Positions 8,164 to 16,935 of a stretch of 64,000 nt of DNA are shown piece by piece. The notes beneath the pieces were generated by a model. It searched no databases and was not told the origin of the DNA. It saw nothing but the letters and a program-made list of their open reading frames with translations. The DNA comes from an uncultured Rhodospirillales bacterium (lineage in GTDB: Bacteria; Pseudomonadota; Alphaproteobacteria; CACIAM-22H2). The stretch spans positions 26,728 to 90,727 of the forward strand of contig CALANV010000020.1 in the NCBI GenBank assembly GCA_937926175.1, read 5' to 3'. Made by a program: the position numbers and the translations under genes. Every line of letters starts with the position of its first letter. Position 1 is the first letter of the stretch.

Positions 8164-9996
8164 TCACGCGCCGAGTCTCTGGCGCCGCCGCGCCTTCTCG
8201 TAGCGCCGCCGCGCTTCGCGCGCCGCGGCGGTGCGCGGCACCTCGGTCACGGCGACGTCCCACCACGCGCCGCCGTCGGCCGTCCCCTTTCCAGGATCGG
8301 TATCGATGACGATCACGCAGGTCCTGTCGGCCCGCTTGGCACGGGCCAGGGCCGCCTCCAGCCCGGCGATGCCGTCCACCTTCTCTGCGATCGCGCCGAG
8401 GCTCCGCGCATGGGCGGCAAAGTCGATCACCGGCGCGGTCTTGCCGAGCAGATTGTTGAACGGCGCCCCGCCGCAGGCCTGTTGCAGGCGATGGATGCAG
8501 CCGAATCCGCGATTGTCGAGCACGACGATGATGAGCTTGCGGCCCATCGCGACGGACGTGACGATCTCCGAATTCATCATCAGGTAGCCGCCGTCGCCGA
8601 CGAGCACATACACCTCGCGCTCCGGCGCCGCCATTTTCGCGCCGAGACCGCCGGCGATCTCGTATCCCATGCACGAATAGCCGTACTCGAGGTGATAAGA
8701 CATGCCATCGGTCGCCCGCCACAGCTTGTGCAGCTCCCCCGGCAGGCCGCCAGAGGCACAGACCATGATGCTGCGCGCGCCCACGGCACGATTGACCGCG
8801 CCCAGCACCTGTGCATCGGTCGGCAGCCCGTCGGTCGCCTTGGTCGCGCGGTCGACCGTCCGGTTCCAGGCCCGCTTCAGCCGGGCCGCCCGTGCGGTCC
8901 ATGCGTCGGGCGCACGCCACCGCCCCAGCTTCGCGTCGAGCTCGTCGAGGCCGCGACGCGCATCGGCGACCAGCGGCAGCGCCCCGTGCTTCGCCGCATC
9001 GAAGGCGCCGACATTGAGCTGGATCAGCGTCGTTCCCGGCCCCTGAAACAGCGCACGCGACCCGGTGGTGAAGTCGCCGAGCCGCGTGCCGATCGCGAGC
9101 ACGACGTCCGCCGCGGCCGCCAGCTCGTTCGCCGCGGCGGAACCGGTCACGCCGATGGCGCCGACATTGGCCGGATGATCCCAGGCGAGGCTTCCCTTGC
9201 CGGCCTGCGTCTCCGCGACCGGAATGCCGCGGCGTTCGGCAAATGCCGCGAGCGTGCGTTCAGCCAGCGAACACTTGACGCCGCCACCGGCGATGATGAG
9301 CGGCCGCCGCGCCCGCTTGAGCGCCGCGATCACGGTGGCGAGCTGGTCGGGATCGGGCCCGGGCCGGCGCAGGCGATGGAGACGCGGCGCGAAGAACTCG
9401 GCAGGAAAGTCATAGCCGAGCGTCTGAACGTCCTGTGGCAGAGCCAATGTCACCGGCCCGCAATCGACCGGGTCGGTCAGCACGCGCAAAGCCGCCGGCA
9501 ACGAGACGAGAAGCTGTTCCGGCCGCGTGATCCGGTCCCAGTAGCGCGATACCGGCCGGAAGCAGTCGTTGGCGGTAACCGTGGGATCGGCGAAGTTCTC
9601 GATCTGCTGCAGGACCGGATCGGGCCGGCGGTCGGCAAACACGTCGCCCGGCAGGAGCAACACCGGCAGCCGGTTGACATGGGCGACTGCGGCCGCCGTG
9701 ACCATGTTGGTGGCCCCCGGCCCGATCGACGTCGTACACGCCATCATCCGCCGCCGGGCGTAGGTCTTTGCATAGGCGATGGCGGCATGGGCCATCGCCT
9801 GCTCGTTATGCGCGCGAAATGTCGGCAGGCGATCGCGCACGCCATGAAGCGCCGGCCCCAAGCCGGCGACGTTGCCATGGCCGAAGATGGCGAACACGCC
9901 GCCGAAGAGCGGCACGCGGCGGCCATTGATGTCGGTTTCCTGGGCGGCGAGAAAGCGCACGATGGCGTCGGCGGCGGTCAAGCGAACGCTCGCCAT
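8164..9996 (-). CDS. iolD: 3D-(3,5/4)-trihydroxycyclohexane-1,2-dione hydrolase (ThDP enzyme)
   Basis: A 610-aa thiamine-diphosphate enzyme that opens the inositol ring after IolE. The N-terminus TAADAIVRFLAAQETDINGRRVPLFGGVFAIFGHGNVAGLG is typical of IolD, including the insertion before the GHGNV motif. NEQAMAHAAIAYAK carries the catalytic Glu, and VLVGDGGYLMMNSEIVTS is the ThDP/Mg motif. The ATG at 9996 has GGGAGG nine bases upstream; the frame extends to a TTG at 10017, which I consider less likely. First gene of a leftward operon with iolE, divergent from iolG. Confidence 0.93.
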   Translation of the reverse strand: MASVRLTAADAIVRFLAAQETDINGRRVPLFGGVFAIFGHGNVAGLGPALHGVRDRLPTFRAHNEQAMAHAAIAYAKTYARRRMMACTTSIGPGATNMVTAAAVAHVNRLPVLLLPGDVFADRRPDPVLQQIENFADPTVTANDCFRPVSRYWDRITRPEQLLVSLPAALRVLTDPVDCGPVTLALPQDVQTLGYDFPAEFFAPRLHRLRRPGPDPDQLATVIAALKRARRPLIIAGGGVKCSLAERTLAAFAERRGIPVAETQAGKGSLAWDHPANVGAIGVTGSAAANELAAAADVVLAIGTRLGDFTTGSRALFQGPGTTLIQLNVGAFDAAKHGALPLVADARRGLDELDAKLGRWRAPDAWTARAARLKRAWNRTVDRATKATDGLPTDAQVLGAVNRAVGARSIMVCASGGLPGELHKLWRATDGMSYHLEYGYSCMGYEIAGGLGAKMAAPEREVYVLVGDGGYLMMNSEIVTSVAMGRKLIIVVLDNRGFGCIHRLQQACGGAPFNNLLGKTAPVIDFAAHARSLGAIAEKVDGIAGLEAALARAKRADRTCVIVIDTDPGKGTADGGAWWDVAVTEVPRTAAAREARRRYEKARRRQRLGA

Positions 9997-10078
9997 GCTC
10001 CGTTCCCTCCCTGTCAAACAGGCACCGGAATGTCATACGACAGCGCCTTTGAAACGAATTGATGCGAAGCTGAACATT

Positions 10079-10097
10079 ACGGACTTATGATATCCGT
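10079..10097. promoter_or_regulatory. Candidate operator in the iolD/iolG divergent promoter region
   Basis: The roughly 150-bp gap between divergent iolD and iolG contains an inverted repeat, ACGGA-N9-TCCGT, in its most AT-rich part. It sits about 50 bp before iolG and 80 bp before iolD, so one regulator could control both directions. No regulator gene is seen next to it. The arms are only 5 bp, so this is a suggestion. Confidence 0.35.
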
Positions 10098-10144
10098 CAC
10101 AAGCGCCGCGCTGCACCTCACGCGCCGGCGGAAATCGGGGGACC

Positions 10145-11155
10145 ATGCTCACATTTGCCCAGTTCGGCGCCGGACGCATCGGCGCCATCCACGCCGCGAA
10201 CATCGCCGCCCGGGACGATGCGCGGCTCCGCTATGTCGTCGACGTCAACGAAAAAGCCGCGACCGCGCTTGCCAAGAAATACGGTGCTACGGTGACCGAC
10301 GTCGGCACGGCACTCAAGGATCCGACCATCGATGCCGTCCTGATCGCGTCATCGACCGACACCCATGCCGAGCTCGCCATGGCCGCAGCCCGCGCCGGCA
10401 AGGCGATCTTCTGCGAGAAGCCGATCGACCTGTCGTTGAAACGTGTCGATGCCTGCCTTGCCGTCGTGGCGAAGGCCGGCGTGCCGATGTTCGTCGGCTT
10501 CAACCGGCGCTTCGACCCGAGCTTCCGGGCGCTCCACGACCGCCTGCGCGCGGGCGAGATCGGCGCGGTCGAACAGGTCATCATCACCAGCCGCGATCCC
10601 GGCCTGCCTCCGCTCGAATACCTCAAGGTGTCCGGCGGCCAGTTCCGCGACATGACCATCCACGACTTCGACATGGCGCGCTGGCTGCTGGGCGAAGAGC
10701 CGGTGGAAGTCTATGCGACCGGAAGCTGCCTCATCGATCCGGCGATCGCAAAGTTCGGCGACACTGACTCGGTCATGATCGTGATGCGCACGGCCTCGGG
10801 CAAGCTCTGCCACATCAACAACAGCCGGCGCGCCGTGTATGGCTACGACCAGCGTATCGAGGTGCACGGCGCCAAGGGACGGCTTTCGGCCGGCAACCGC
10901 GTGCCGACCACCGTCGAAAAGGCCGACCGGACCGCGGTCAGCAGCGACAAGCCGCTCTACTTTTTCCTTGAACGCTATGCCGATGCGTATCGCGCCGAGC
11001 TTGCCGCCTTCATCGAGGCAGTGACGCGGAAAAAGCCGATGCCGGTAGGGCCGGCCGATGGCCGCCAGGCACTCGTCCTGGCCGAGGCGGCCGTCAAGTC
11101 GCACCGCACCGGACGGCCGGTGAAGGTCAACACGATCAGAGGGAGCCGCGCATGA
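10145..11155 (+). CDS. iolG: Inositol 2-dehydrogenase
   Basis: A 336-aa Gfo/Idh/MocA-family NAD-dependent dehydrogenase that oxidises myo-inositol to 2-keto-myo-inositol, the first catabolic step. The Rossmann motif is FGAGRIGAIHAANI (residues 6-19), followed by the catalytic-lysine loop FCEKPIDLSLKRVD (about 93-106). The C-terminal domain has GGQFRDMTIHDFDMARWLLG with the conserved Asp/His pair. NNSRRAVYGYDQRIEVHGAKG is typical of IolG. It is divergent from iolD-iolE and overlaps the following SDR gene by 4 bp. Some family members accept scyllo-inositol or glucose, but the neighbours make inositol the best call. Confidence 0.92.
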   Translation: MLTFAQFGAGRIGAIHAANIAARDDARLRYVVDVNEKAATALAKKYGATVTDVGTALKDPTIDAVLIASSTDTHAELAMAAARAGKAIFCEKPIDLSLKRVDACLAVVAKAGVPMFVGFNRRFDPSFRALHDRLRAGEIGAVEQVIITSRDPGLPPLEYLKVSGGQFRDMTIHDFDMARWLLGEEPVEVYATGSCLIDPAIAKFGDTDSVMIVMRTASGKLCHINNSRRAVYGYDQRIEVHGAKGRLSAGNRVPTTVEKADRTAVSSDKPLYFFLERYADAYRAELAAFIEAVTRKKPMPVGPADGRQALVLAEAAVKSHRTGRPVKVNTIRGSRA

Positions 11156-11934
11156 TCGAAGTCCGGCTCGACGACAAGATCATTCTCGTCACCGGTGGCA
11201 CGCAAGGCCTCGGCGAGGCGATCGCGCGCGCCGCCGCAGAGGCCGGTGCGGCCGGCCTGTGCATCACGGGACGCAATGTCGAACGGGGACAGGCCGTCGC
11301 GGCGGCGATCGAACGGGACGGCTGTCCCACCCTGTTCGTCCCCGCTGACCTCGGCGATCCGAACGCCTGCCGCGCGATCGTCGCCAAGGCCGACGCGCGG
11401 TTCGGTCGCATCGACGGCCTCGTCAATGCCGCCGGCCTGACCGATCGCGGCACGATCGACGATACGACCGTCGAACTCTGGGACCGGCTGTTCGCGGTCA
11501 ACGTACGCGCGCCGTTCATTCTGATCCAGGAGGTCGTCCGGCGTCTGAAGGCGGCCGGACGGCCCGGCAGCATCGTCAACATCATCACCATGTCCAGCCA
11601 CGGCGGACAGCCGTTCCTCACCGCCTATTCGAGCTCCAAGGGCGCACTCGCCGTCCTGACCAAGAACACCGCCCATGCGCTGCGGCGCCACCGCATCAGA
11701 GTCAACGGCCTCAACATCGGCTGGACCGACACGCCGGGCGAACACGTCATTCAGCAGCGTGACGGCAAGCCGGCGGACTGGCTGTCGCGCGCCGAGGCGG
11801 TGCAGCCATTCGGCCGCCTGATCAAGCCACGCGACGTCGCGATCACGACGGCGTACCTGCTGAGCGATGCCAGCGAGATGATGACGGGATCGCTCATCGA
11901 CTTCGATCAGAACGTCATGGGCGCATACGACTGA
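11152..11934 (+). CDS. SDR-family oxidoreductase
   Basis: A 260-aa classical short-chain dehydrogenase. The cofactor motif is TGGTQGLG (about 15-22), NAA appears at the end of beta-4, the catalytic Ser is in ITMSSHGG, and Tyr/Lys are in YSSSKGAL. An Arg after the second beta strand (TGRNVERG) suggests NADP(H) or dual use. Translation is coupled to iolG through a 4-bp ATGA overlap, so it probably acts on an inositol-pathway intermediate or another cyclitol isomer. The exact substrate cannot be read from the sequence. Confidence 0.85.
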   Translation: MIEVRLDDKIILVTGGTQGLGEAIARAAAEAGAAGLCITGRNVERGQAVAAAIERDGCPTLFVPADLGDPNACRAIVAKADARFGRIDGLVNAAGLTDRGTIDDTTVELWDRLFAVNVRAPFILIQEVVRRLKAAGRPGSIVNIITMSSHGGQPFLTAYSSSKGALAVLTKNTAHALRRHRIRVNGLNIGWTDTPGEHVIQQRDGKPADWLSRAEAVQPFGRLIKPRDVAITTAYLLSDASEMMTGSLIDFDQNVMGAYD

Positions 11935-12295
11935 ACCGCAACGGCGATTCGTTCACGGGCCGGTGAGCACCTTTTCGACCGGCCGGACAGTTCGCGCTGC
12001 CCCTGACCGCCGACGGTCTCTGGCAGGTGCGCGGGCCGATCTGCGGATCTGGATCGTCCGCCGCGTTCGACGGCGCTGTCGTGCCCCGCGACTGGCAATC
12101 CACCGCTTCTGTCAACTCGAAGGACGTCGGGGCGCCGAAATCGACGAACATCGCGCGCGGCCGACCGTAATCGATCCGCGTCGGATCGGTGCACTCGATC
12201 GACTGTATCAAGGTACCCGTCATCACGACGCTGACGATCGACGCGATGGCCACCGCCCACGCCACGATCGCGACGCGGCAGTTGTCATCTTCCAT
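11915..12295 (-). CDS. Small hypothetical protein with an N-terminal membrane segment
   Basis: A 126-aa frame whose residues 8-31 (VAIVAWAVAIASIVSVVMTGTLIQ) form a plausible signal anchor, followed by a polar, Pro/Arg-rich region without recognised domain. No good ribosome site is visible before the ATG. The 3' end overlaps the SDR stop region by about 20 bp and covers a hairpin that may terminate the iolG operon. The membrane segment is the main reason to list it; the C-terminal half could be read-through of non-coding DNA. Confidence 0.35.
   Translation of the reverse strand: MEDDNCRVAIVAWAVAIASIVSVVMTGTLIQSIECTDPTRIDYGRPRAMFVDFGAPTSFELTEAVDCQSRGTTAPSNAADDPDPQIGPRTCQRPSAVRGSANCPAGRKGAHRPVNESPLRFSRMRP
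11958..11984 (+). terminator. Hairpin after the iolG-SDR operon
   Basis: Arms GGCCGGT and ACCGGCC separated by 13 bases that include a TTTT run, 24 bp after the SDR stop. No U tract follows the stem, so intrinsic termination is only possible. It lies inside the doubtful minus-strand small frame at 11915-12295. Confidence 0.3.
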
Positions 12296-12823
12296 AATCG
12301 TGATTTTCCATACCGATGACGTATCACGCGCCGTGCCATCTTCAACTCACCTTCGCGCGCGCAACCGCCATGCTGCCATCGGGCCAAGGCTTGCGTATCG
12401 CGACCTTCAGCGTCTCGCGTCTCTTTCCGCTCTTTCCGCGCGGCGAACGCGACGACCGAGCGCGATAGTGGCCGTCGATGCAGCCAATCACGCGCATATG
12501 CCGGCGCCTTGCCGACATCGTGGCAGCGACATCATATTGCACGCCGTGCAATTCGACGGTGGCCTACGATCGCCGCGTCGATGGCCGAATCCTGAGCTTC
12601 GGCACGAGCGGCAAGCGCCGCCAACCTCATCATGTTCGACCAAGCGAGAGCTGATGGCGGCAGCTTACGGATCTCGGCCCGCATGATTCTACCGACATGG
12701 TGTGTGATGCCGCATTCGCGTTTTTGCGCCTTCAATTCGCACGGAAAGCCGCACCTTGACTGATCCGGCGGACTTCGACGCGCATGGTTCCGGCCGATCG
12801 GAAACGCCACCCGTTGATTGCGA
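12296..12823. other. Stretch without a convincing gene
   Basis: About 530 bp between the small membrane protein and the phospholipase gene. Two short minus-strand frames are present: 12532-12684, which would start MRAEIRKLPP and contain an Ala-rich helix, and 12342-12551, with a basic SPRGKSGKRR stretch. They are in different frames, lack ribosome sites and match nothing I know. They may be remnants of one decayed gene or plain non-coding DNA. Confidence 0.4.
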
Positions 12824-14308
12824 TCACCCCGCCGGTTGCACCGGACCGTCCCGCGAACGCCGCCGGCGTGCGCGCGCCGAGATACGGCGTTTCCAGGGCC
12901 GGAAGTTGTCCGCCGTGCTGCGCGGATCCAGCAGATGATGCGAGCCGATGACGGCACCGATTCCGACCGGCGGTTCCGTCCGTACCGCCGCAAGGCGGCG
13001 GCCCGTATCGCGATTGAGTGCCCGGATGGTCGCAATGATGCTGCCCGTCTCCTGCAGGAAACGGGCGGTGCGATCCGGTAAGGCGGCCATGTGCTCTGCC
13101 AAGAGACGGACGAGGAAACGCCGGTTCACGTCGACCGCATCCGCGGGACGCGCGGCGTGCCTCGCATCGACGGCAAGATCGCATTCGGTATCGAAGCCGA
13201 AGGAGCGATTGTTGAGATTACCCGAACCGATCCGTACCAACCGGTCGTCCACGATCATCACCTTGGCGTGCACGATGATGGGCGTTCCGTCCATGGCGAC
13301 CGGGACGAACACGCGGAACCGGTCGTGGTGGTCTGACTTGCGCAGGCGATCGATCAGCAAGTCGCGCACGGGGTCCATCGCCAAGCGGTCGAAATAGCTC
13401 GGGCTGTGCTCGGGACAGACGATCACGATCTCCGGCCCGTCCGGCTCGCGGAGCCGGGCGCGAAGCGCAGCCCCGATCAGCGGCGATGCCACATACTGGT
13501 ACTCGACATAGATCCAGCGACGCGCCGCAGCAATGGCACGAACATGCAGCGCCTCCACCTCCCGCACCTCGGCCTGCTCGCGCCAGGCCGGTTCCGTCCG
13601 TGCGATTCCGACCTCGACCTCGCGCAAGTCCGCCGCCAACCAGGGGGGCCACGGATCGTTCGCGACGTCGGGGGCGCGAAGCACCTCGCCCGTCGCCCGC
13701 CGCCAGCGCGCACGCGCAAGATCGCCGAGCGCCGCAGCGGCCGGTCCGTCCACGGCCATCACGACGTCGTGTCGCGGTTCGTAGGCTTGCCCATCGGGCG
13801 TACGCCGGCGCGGATCGGCGCCGTCATGCCGCGACGTATCCCACCGGTTGCCGGCAAAATCGGTGCCGCCGCAGAATGCGACCGCATCATCGACGACCAG
13901 CACCTTCTGATGATGGCACGCGCCCGGCGGATGCCGGTGGTCGAGATGGTAATGCAGGCGCTCGTGCGAGAGCCACCACTGCGCCCGGTAGGGAATCATC
14001 AGCCGCTGCACCGCGACCGGCAGAGCCATTGCCCAGATCAGGATATGGACCTCGAGTTCCGGCTTCTCGTCCAGCAATGACTCGAGAAGACGGCCAAGCT
14101 CGTCGGTCCCGTCGCTTTCCTTGTGAGGTTCGAAGCGCAGTCGCGGATCGAAATCCCAGCCGAGGATGACGATGGACCGTTGCGCCCGGCGCATCGCCGC
14201 TTTGGCCGCGGCGAAATAGGCTGCCGTGTCGACGATATAGGTGACACGATGCGCCCGCGCGACACGCCAGCAGGTTTCTCCCGGCTCGAGCAATCGCACG
14301 CCGTTCAC
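12824..14308 (-). CDS. Phospholipase D-like phosphodiesterase (two HKD motifs)
   Basis: About 494 residues with two complete HKD motifs, HHQKVLVVDDAVAFCGGTD (about 195-213) and VHAKVMIVDDRLVRIGSGNLNNRS (about 360-385), so the active site should be intact. The N-terminal LLEPGETCWRVARAHRVTYIVDTAAYF is typical of bacterial PLD proteins that in many species are fused to a VTT/DedA membrane domain; here that domain is absent. The frame is open to a TTG at 14584, but homology-like sequence begins near the GTG codons at 14308 and 14299, so I place the start there. The substrate may be phosphatidylcholine, cardiolipin or a nucleic acid; the sequence does not decide. Divergent from the AAA+ gene. Confidence 0.85.
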   Translation of the reverse strand: MNGVRLLEPGETCWRVARAHRVTYIVDTAAYFAAAKAAMRRAQRSIVILGWDFDPRLRFEPHKESDGTDELGRLLESLLDEKPELEVHILIWAMALPVAVQRLMIPYRAQWWLSHERLHYHLDHRHPPGACHHQKVLVVDDAVAFCGGTDFAGNRWDTSRHDGADPRRRTPDGQAYEPRHDVVMAVDGPAAAALGDLARARWRRATGEVLRAPDVANDPWPPWLAADLREVEVGIARTEPAWREQAEVREVEALHVRAIAAARRWIYVEYQYVASPLIGAALRARLREPDGPEIVIVCPEHSPSYFDRLAMDPVRDLLIDRLRKSDHHDRFRVFVPVAMDGTPIIVHAKVMIVDDRLVRIGSGNLNNRSFGFDTECDLAVDARHAARPADAVDVNRRFLVRLLAEHMAALPDRTARFLQETGSIIATIRALNRDTGRRLAAVRTEPPVGIGAVIGSHHLLDPRSTADNFRPWKRRISARARRRRSRDGPVQPAG

Positions 14309-14583
14309 GCCATTGATCCCGCAAAACGCAACCGAATCGACATCATTCGGGGCGTGCGTCGCATACGCCGACGCATCGCCGCCCTTCAAACAACGCGCCA
14401 GATCCGTTTCGGTTGCGCCCGGCGATCGAGCTGAGCCTCTCGATCCTGGAACTCCTCGGCCCCGATCCGGTTTGCAACACTGGAGAATCAACCGCACGGC
14501 AACCCCGCACGACCAGTCATGCGCATCCCCTCGCCCGACGGCCAGGCGATGCGGCACTGCAAGAACCGAGAGGCGCCAAACCA

Positions 14584-16869
14584 ATGCCGGACAACGAAGC
14601 GAAGACCGTGCGCATACAGGTCGCGAATGCCCGCAGCGAGGACGTCGGCAAGGGGGTGGCCCGCATCGCCCGAAGCGCCTTTACCCTGCTCGACATCCAC
14701 GAAGGCGAGCCGATCGAGATCATCGGCCGGCGCAGCACGGCGGCGATCGCGGTACCGCCGGCGCCCGAGGACGAGGGACTGGAGATCATCCGCCTCGACG
14801 GACTGCAACGCGCCAACGCCGGCGTCTCCAGCGGCGACTTCATCGAAATCCGCCCCGCCGATGTGCGGCCGGCGCGACGCGTGACGTTGGCGCCGGCCCA
14901 GAAGCATCTGCGCCTGGAAGGATCCGGCGACGCATTGCGTCGAACCTTTTATCGCCGTCCGCTGGTGGCAGGCGACGTCATTTCGACGTCGGTCTATCAC
15001 CGCCGGGCGACTCCGGCCGACCAGGGCCGATTCCCCGACGACGTGTTCCGCGCACTGTTCGAGGTGCCGGCCTATGGCCTTCAGGAAATCCGCCTCGTGG
15101 TGGTCTCGACATCGCCGCGTGGCATCGTCGAGCTGACGCGCGATACCGAGGTCGAGCTCCTCCCCGAGTATGTCGAACCGAAGGAGGCGCGGCCGACGGA
15201 CGTCACCTATGACGACATCGGCGGCCTGGGCAAGGTCCTCGACCAAGTGCGGGAGATGGTAGAACTGCCGTTGAAGCACCCAGAGCTGTTCCAGCGCCTC
15301 GGCATCGACCCGCCGAAGGGCGTCATCCTTCATGGCCCACCGGGCACCGGCAAGACTCTGCTCGCCCGCGCCGTCGCCAACGAAGCCGAGGCCGCGTTCT
15401 TCCACATTGCCGGTCCGGAGATCATGGGCAGATTCTACGGCGAGTCGGAGCAGCGCCTGCGCGAAATCTTCCAGCAGGCACAACAGAACGCGCCGTCGAT
15501 CCTGTTCATCGACGAGATCGATTCGATCGCGCCCAAGCGCGAGCAGATCACCGGCGAGGTCGAGCGCCGTGTCGTGGCGCAACTTCTCACGCTCATGGAC
15601 GGGCTCGCGCCGCGCCAGAACGTGGTCGTGATCGCCGCCACCAATCGCATCGACGCGATCGACGAGGCATTGCGGCGCCCGGGACGATTCGACCGCGAGA
15701 TCGTCATCGGCGTACCGGACCAGGATGGCCGCCGCGAAGTCCTCACCATTCATACCCGCGGCATGCCGCTCGCCGAGGACGTCGACCTCGACGAGCTGGC
15801 GCGCATGGCCTACGGCTTCGTCGGTGCGGACCTGTCCGCGCTCGCCCGCGAAGCGGCAATGGACGCACTACGCCGCATCCTGCCAGAGATCGACCTCAAT
15901 GACGGAATCCCGGCGGAGGTTCTCGAGAAGCTCCACGTCAAGCGCCAGGATTTCATGAGCGCGATAAAGCGGGTCCAGCCGTCCGCGCTGCGCGAGATCA
16001 TGATCCAGATCCCCAACGTCACGTGGCGGGACATCGGCGGGCTCGAAGAGGTGCGGCGCCGGCTTCAGGAGGGGATCGAGCTGCCGTTCAAGAACCCCGA
16101 AGCGTTCCGCCGCATCGGCATCCGGCCGGCCAAAGGATTCCTGCTGTTCGGGCCGCCGGGCACCGGCAAGACGCTTCTCGCCAAGGCGGTTGCCCGCGAG
16201 GCCAACGCCAATTTCATCGCAGCGAAGTCGTCGGATCTCCTATCGAAATGGTACGGCGAGTCGGAACAGCAGGTCGCGCGCCTGTTCGCGCGTGCGCGTC
16301 AGGTGGCGCCCACCGTGATCTTCATCGACGAGATCGATTCCCTGGCGCCAGTACGCGGCGGCGGACTGGCCGAGCCCGCGGTTACCGAGCGTGTCGTCAA
16401 CACGATGCTGTCGGAGTTGGACGGCCTCGAAGAGCTCGAAGGCGTGGTCGTGATCGGCGCGACCAACCGCCCGAACCTGCTCGACCCCGCCCTGCTGCGT
16501 CCGGGACGTTTCGACGAACTCGTCTACGTGCCGGTGCCCGGCACCGAGGGGCGCCTGCACATCCTTCGGATTCACACCAAGGACATGCCGCTGGCCGGCG
16601 ACGTCGACCTTCATGACATCGTAAGCCGCACCGAAGGCTGTTCCGGCGCCGATCTCGAGGACGTCGTCCGTCGCGCCGGCCTGTTCGCGCTGCGCGAGTC
16701 GATGGAGGCACGACAGGTCACGCGGGCGCATTTCGAGCGCGCGCTGTCCGAAACCCGGCCGTCGGTCACACGCGAGATGGAGCAGGAATACGAGCGGATG
16801 CTGCAGTCGCTGAAGCAGGAAGTGCCGCGTCGCCAGCCGATCGGCTTCCAGCTCCCGGCCCGCGCCTAG
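14584..16869 (+). CDS. CDC48/VAT-family double AAA+ ATPase
   Basis: A 761-aa protein with the archaeal VAT / eukaryotic p97 plan. An N-terminal double-psi-barrel and four-stranded barrel (about 1-185) recognises substrates. D1 has Walker A GPPGTGKT near 251 and Walker B ILFIDEID near 306; D2 has Walker A near 523 and VIFIDEID near 578. Both keep the arginine-finger segment RPGRFD. It is expected to form a hexameric unfoldase for proteasome-independent remodelling in the cytoplasm. The ATG at 14584 begins MPDNEAKTVRIQVANA, matching the family N-terminus; an upstream in-frame extension to 14413 is ignored. Such archaeal-like CDC48 proteins occur patchily in bacteria. It appears to be a single-gene unit. 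Confidence 0.92.
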   Translation: MPDNEAKTVRIQVANARSEDVGKGVARIARSAFTLLDIHEGEPIEIIGRRSTAAIAVPPAPEDEGLEIIRLDGLQRANAGVSSGDFIEIRPADVRPARRVTLAPAQKHLRLEGSGDALRRTFYRRPLVAGDVISTSVYHRRATPADQGRFPDDVFRALFEVPAYGLQEIRLVVVSTSPRGIVELTRDTEVELLPEYVEPKEARPTDVTYDDIGGLGKVLDQVREMVELPLKHPELFQRLGIDPPKGVILHGPPGTGKTLLARAVANEAEAAFFHIAGPEIMGRFYGESEQRLREIFQQAQQNAPSILFIDEIDSIAPKREQITGEVERRVVAQLLTLMDGLAPRQNVVVIAATNRIDAIDEALRRPGRFDREIVIGVPDQDGRREVLTIHTRGMPLAEDVDLDELARMAYGFVGADLSALAREAAMDALRRILPEIDLNDGIPAEVLEKLHVKRQDFMSAIKRVQPSALREIMIQIPNVTWRDIGGLEEVRRRLQEGIELPFKNPEAFRRIGIRPAKGFLLFGPPGTGKTLLAKAVAREANANFIAAKSSDLLSKWYGESEQQVARLFARARQVAPTVIFIDEIDSLAPVRGGGLAEPAVTERVVNTMLSELDGLEELEGVVVIGATNRPNLLDPALLRPGRFDELVYVPVPGTEGRLHILRIHTKDMPLAGDVDLHDIVSRTEGCSGADLEDVVRRAGLFALRESMEARQVTRAHFERALSETRPSVTREMEQEYERMLQSLKQEVPRRQPIGFQLPARA

Positions 16870-16884
16870 TCCGGAGTTCCGGCA

Positions 16885-16909
16885 GGACGGATCGCCATGC
16901 GATCCGTCC
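16885..16909. terminator. Strong hairpin between convergent CDC48 and Gly-rich genes
   Basis: A perfect 11-bp stem (16885-16895 with 16899-16909, arm GGACGGATCGC) and a 3-base loop, 15 bp after the CDC48 stop and 26 bp before the end of the opposing gene. No T tract follows on either side. Position and stability fit a bidirectional terminator. Confidence 0.6.
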
Positions 16910-16935
16910 GGCGCACGACCGGGACGTGCCGCGCA

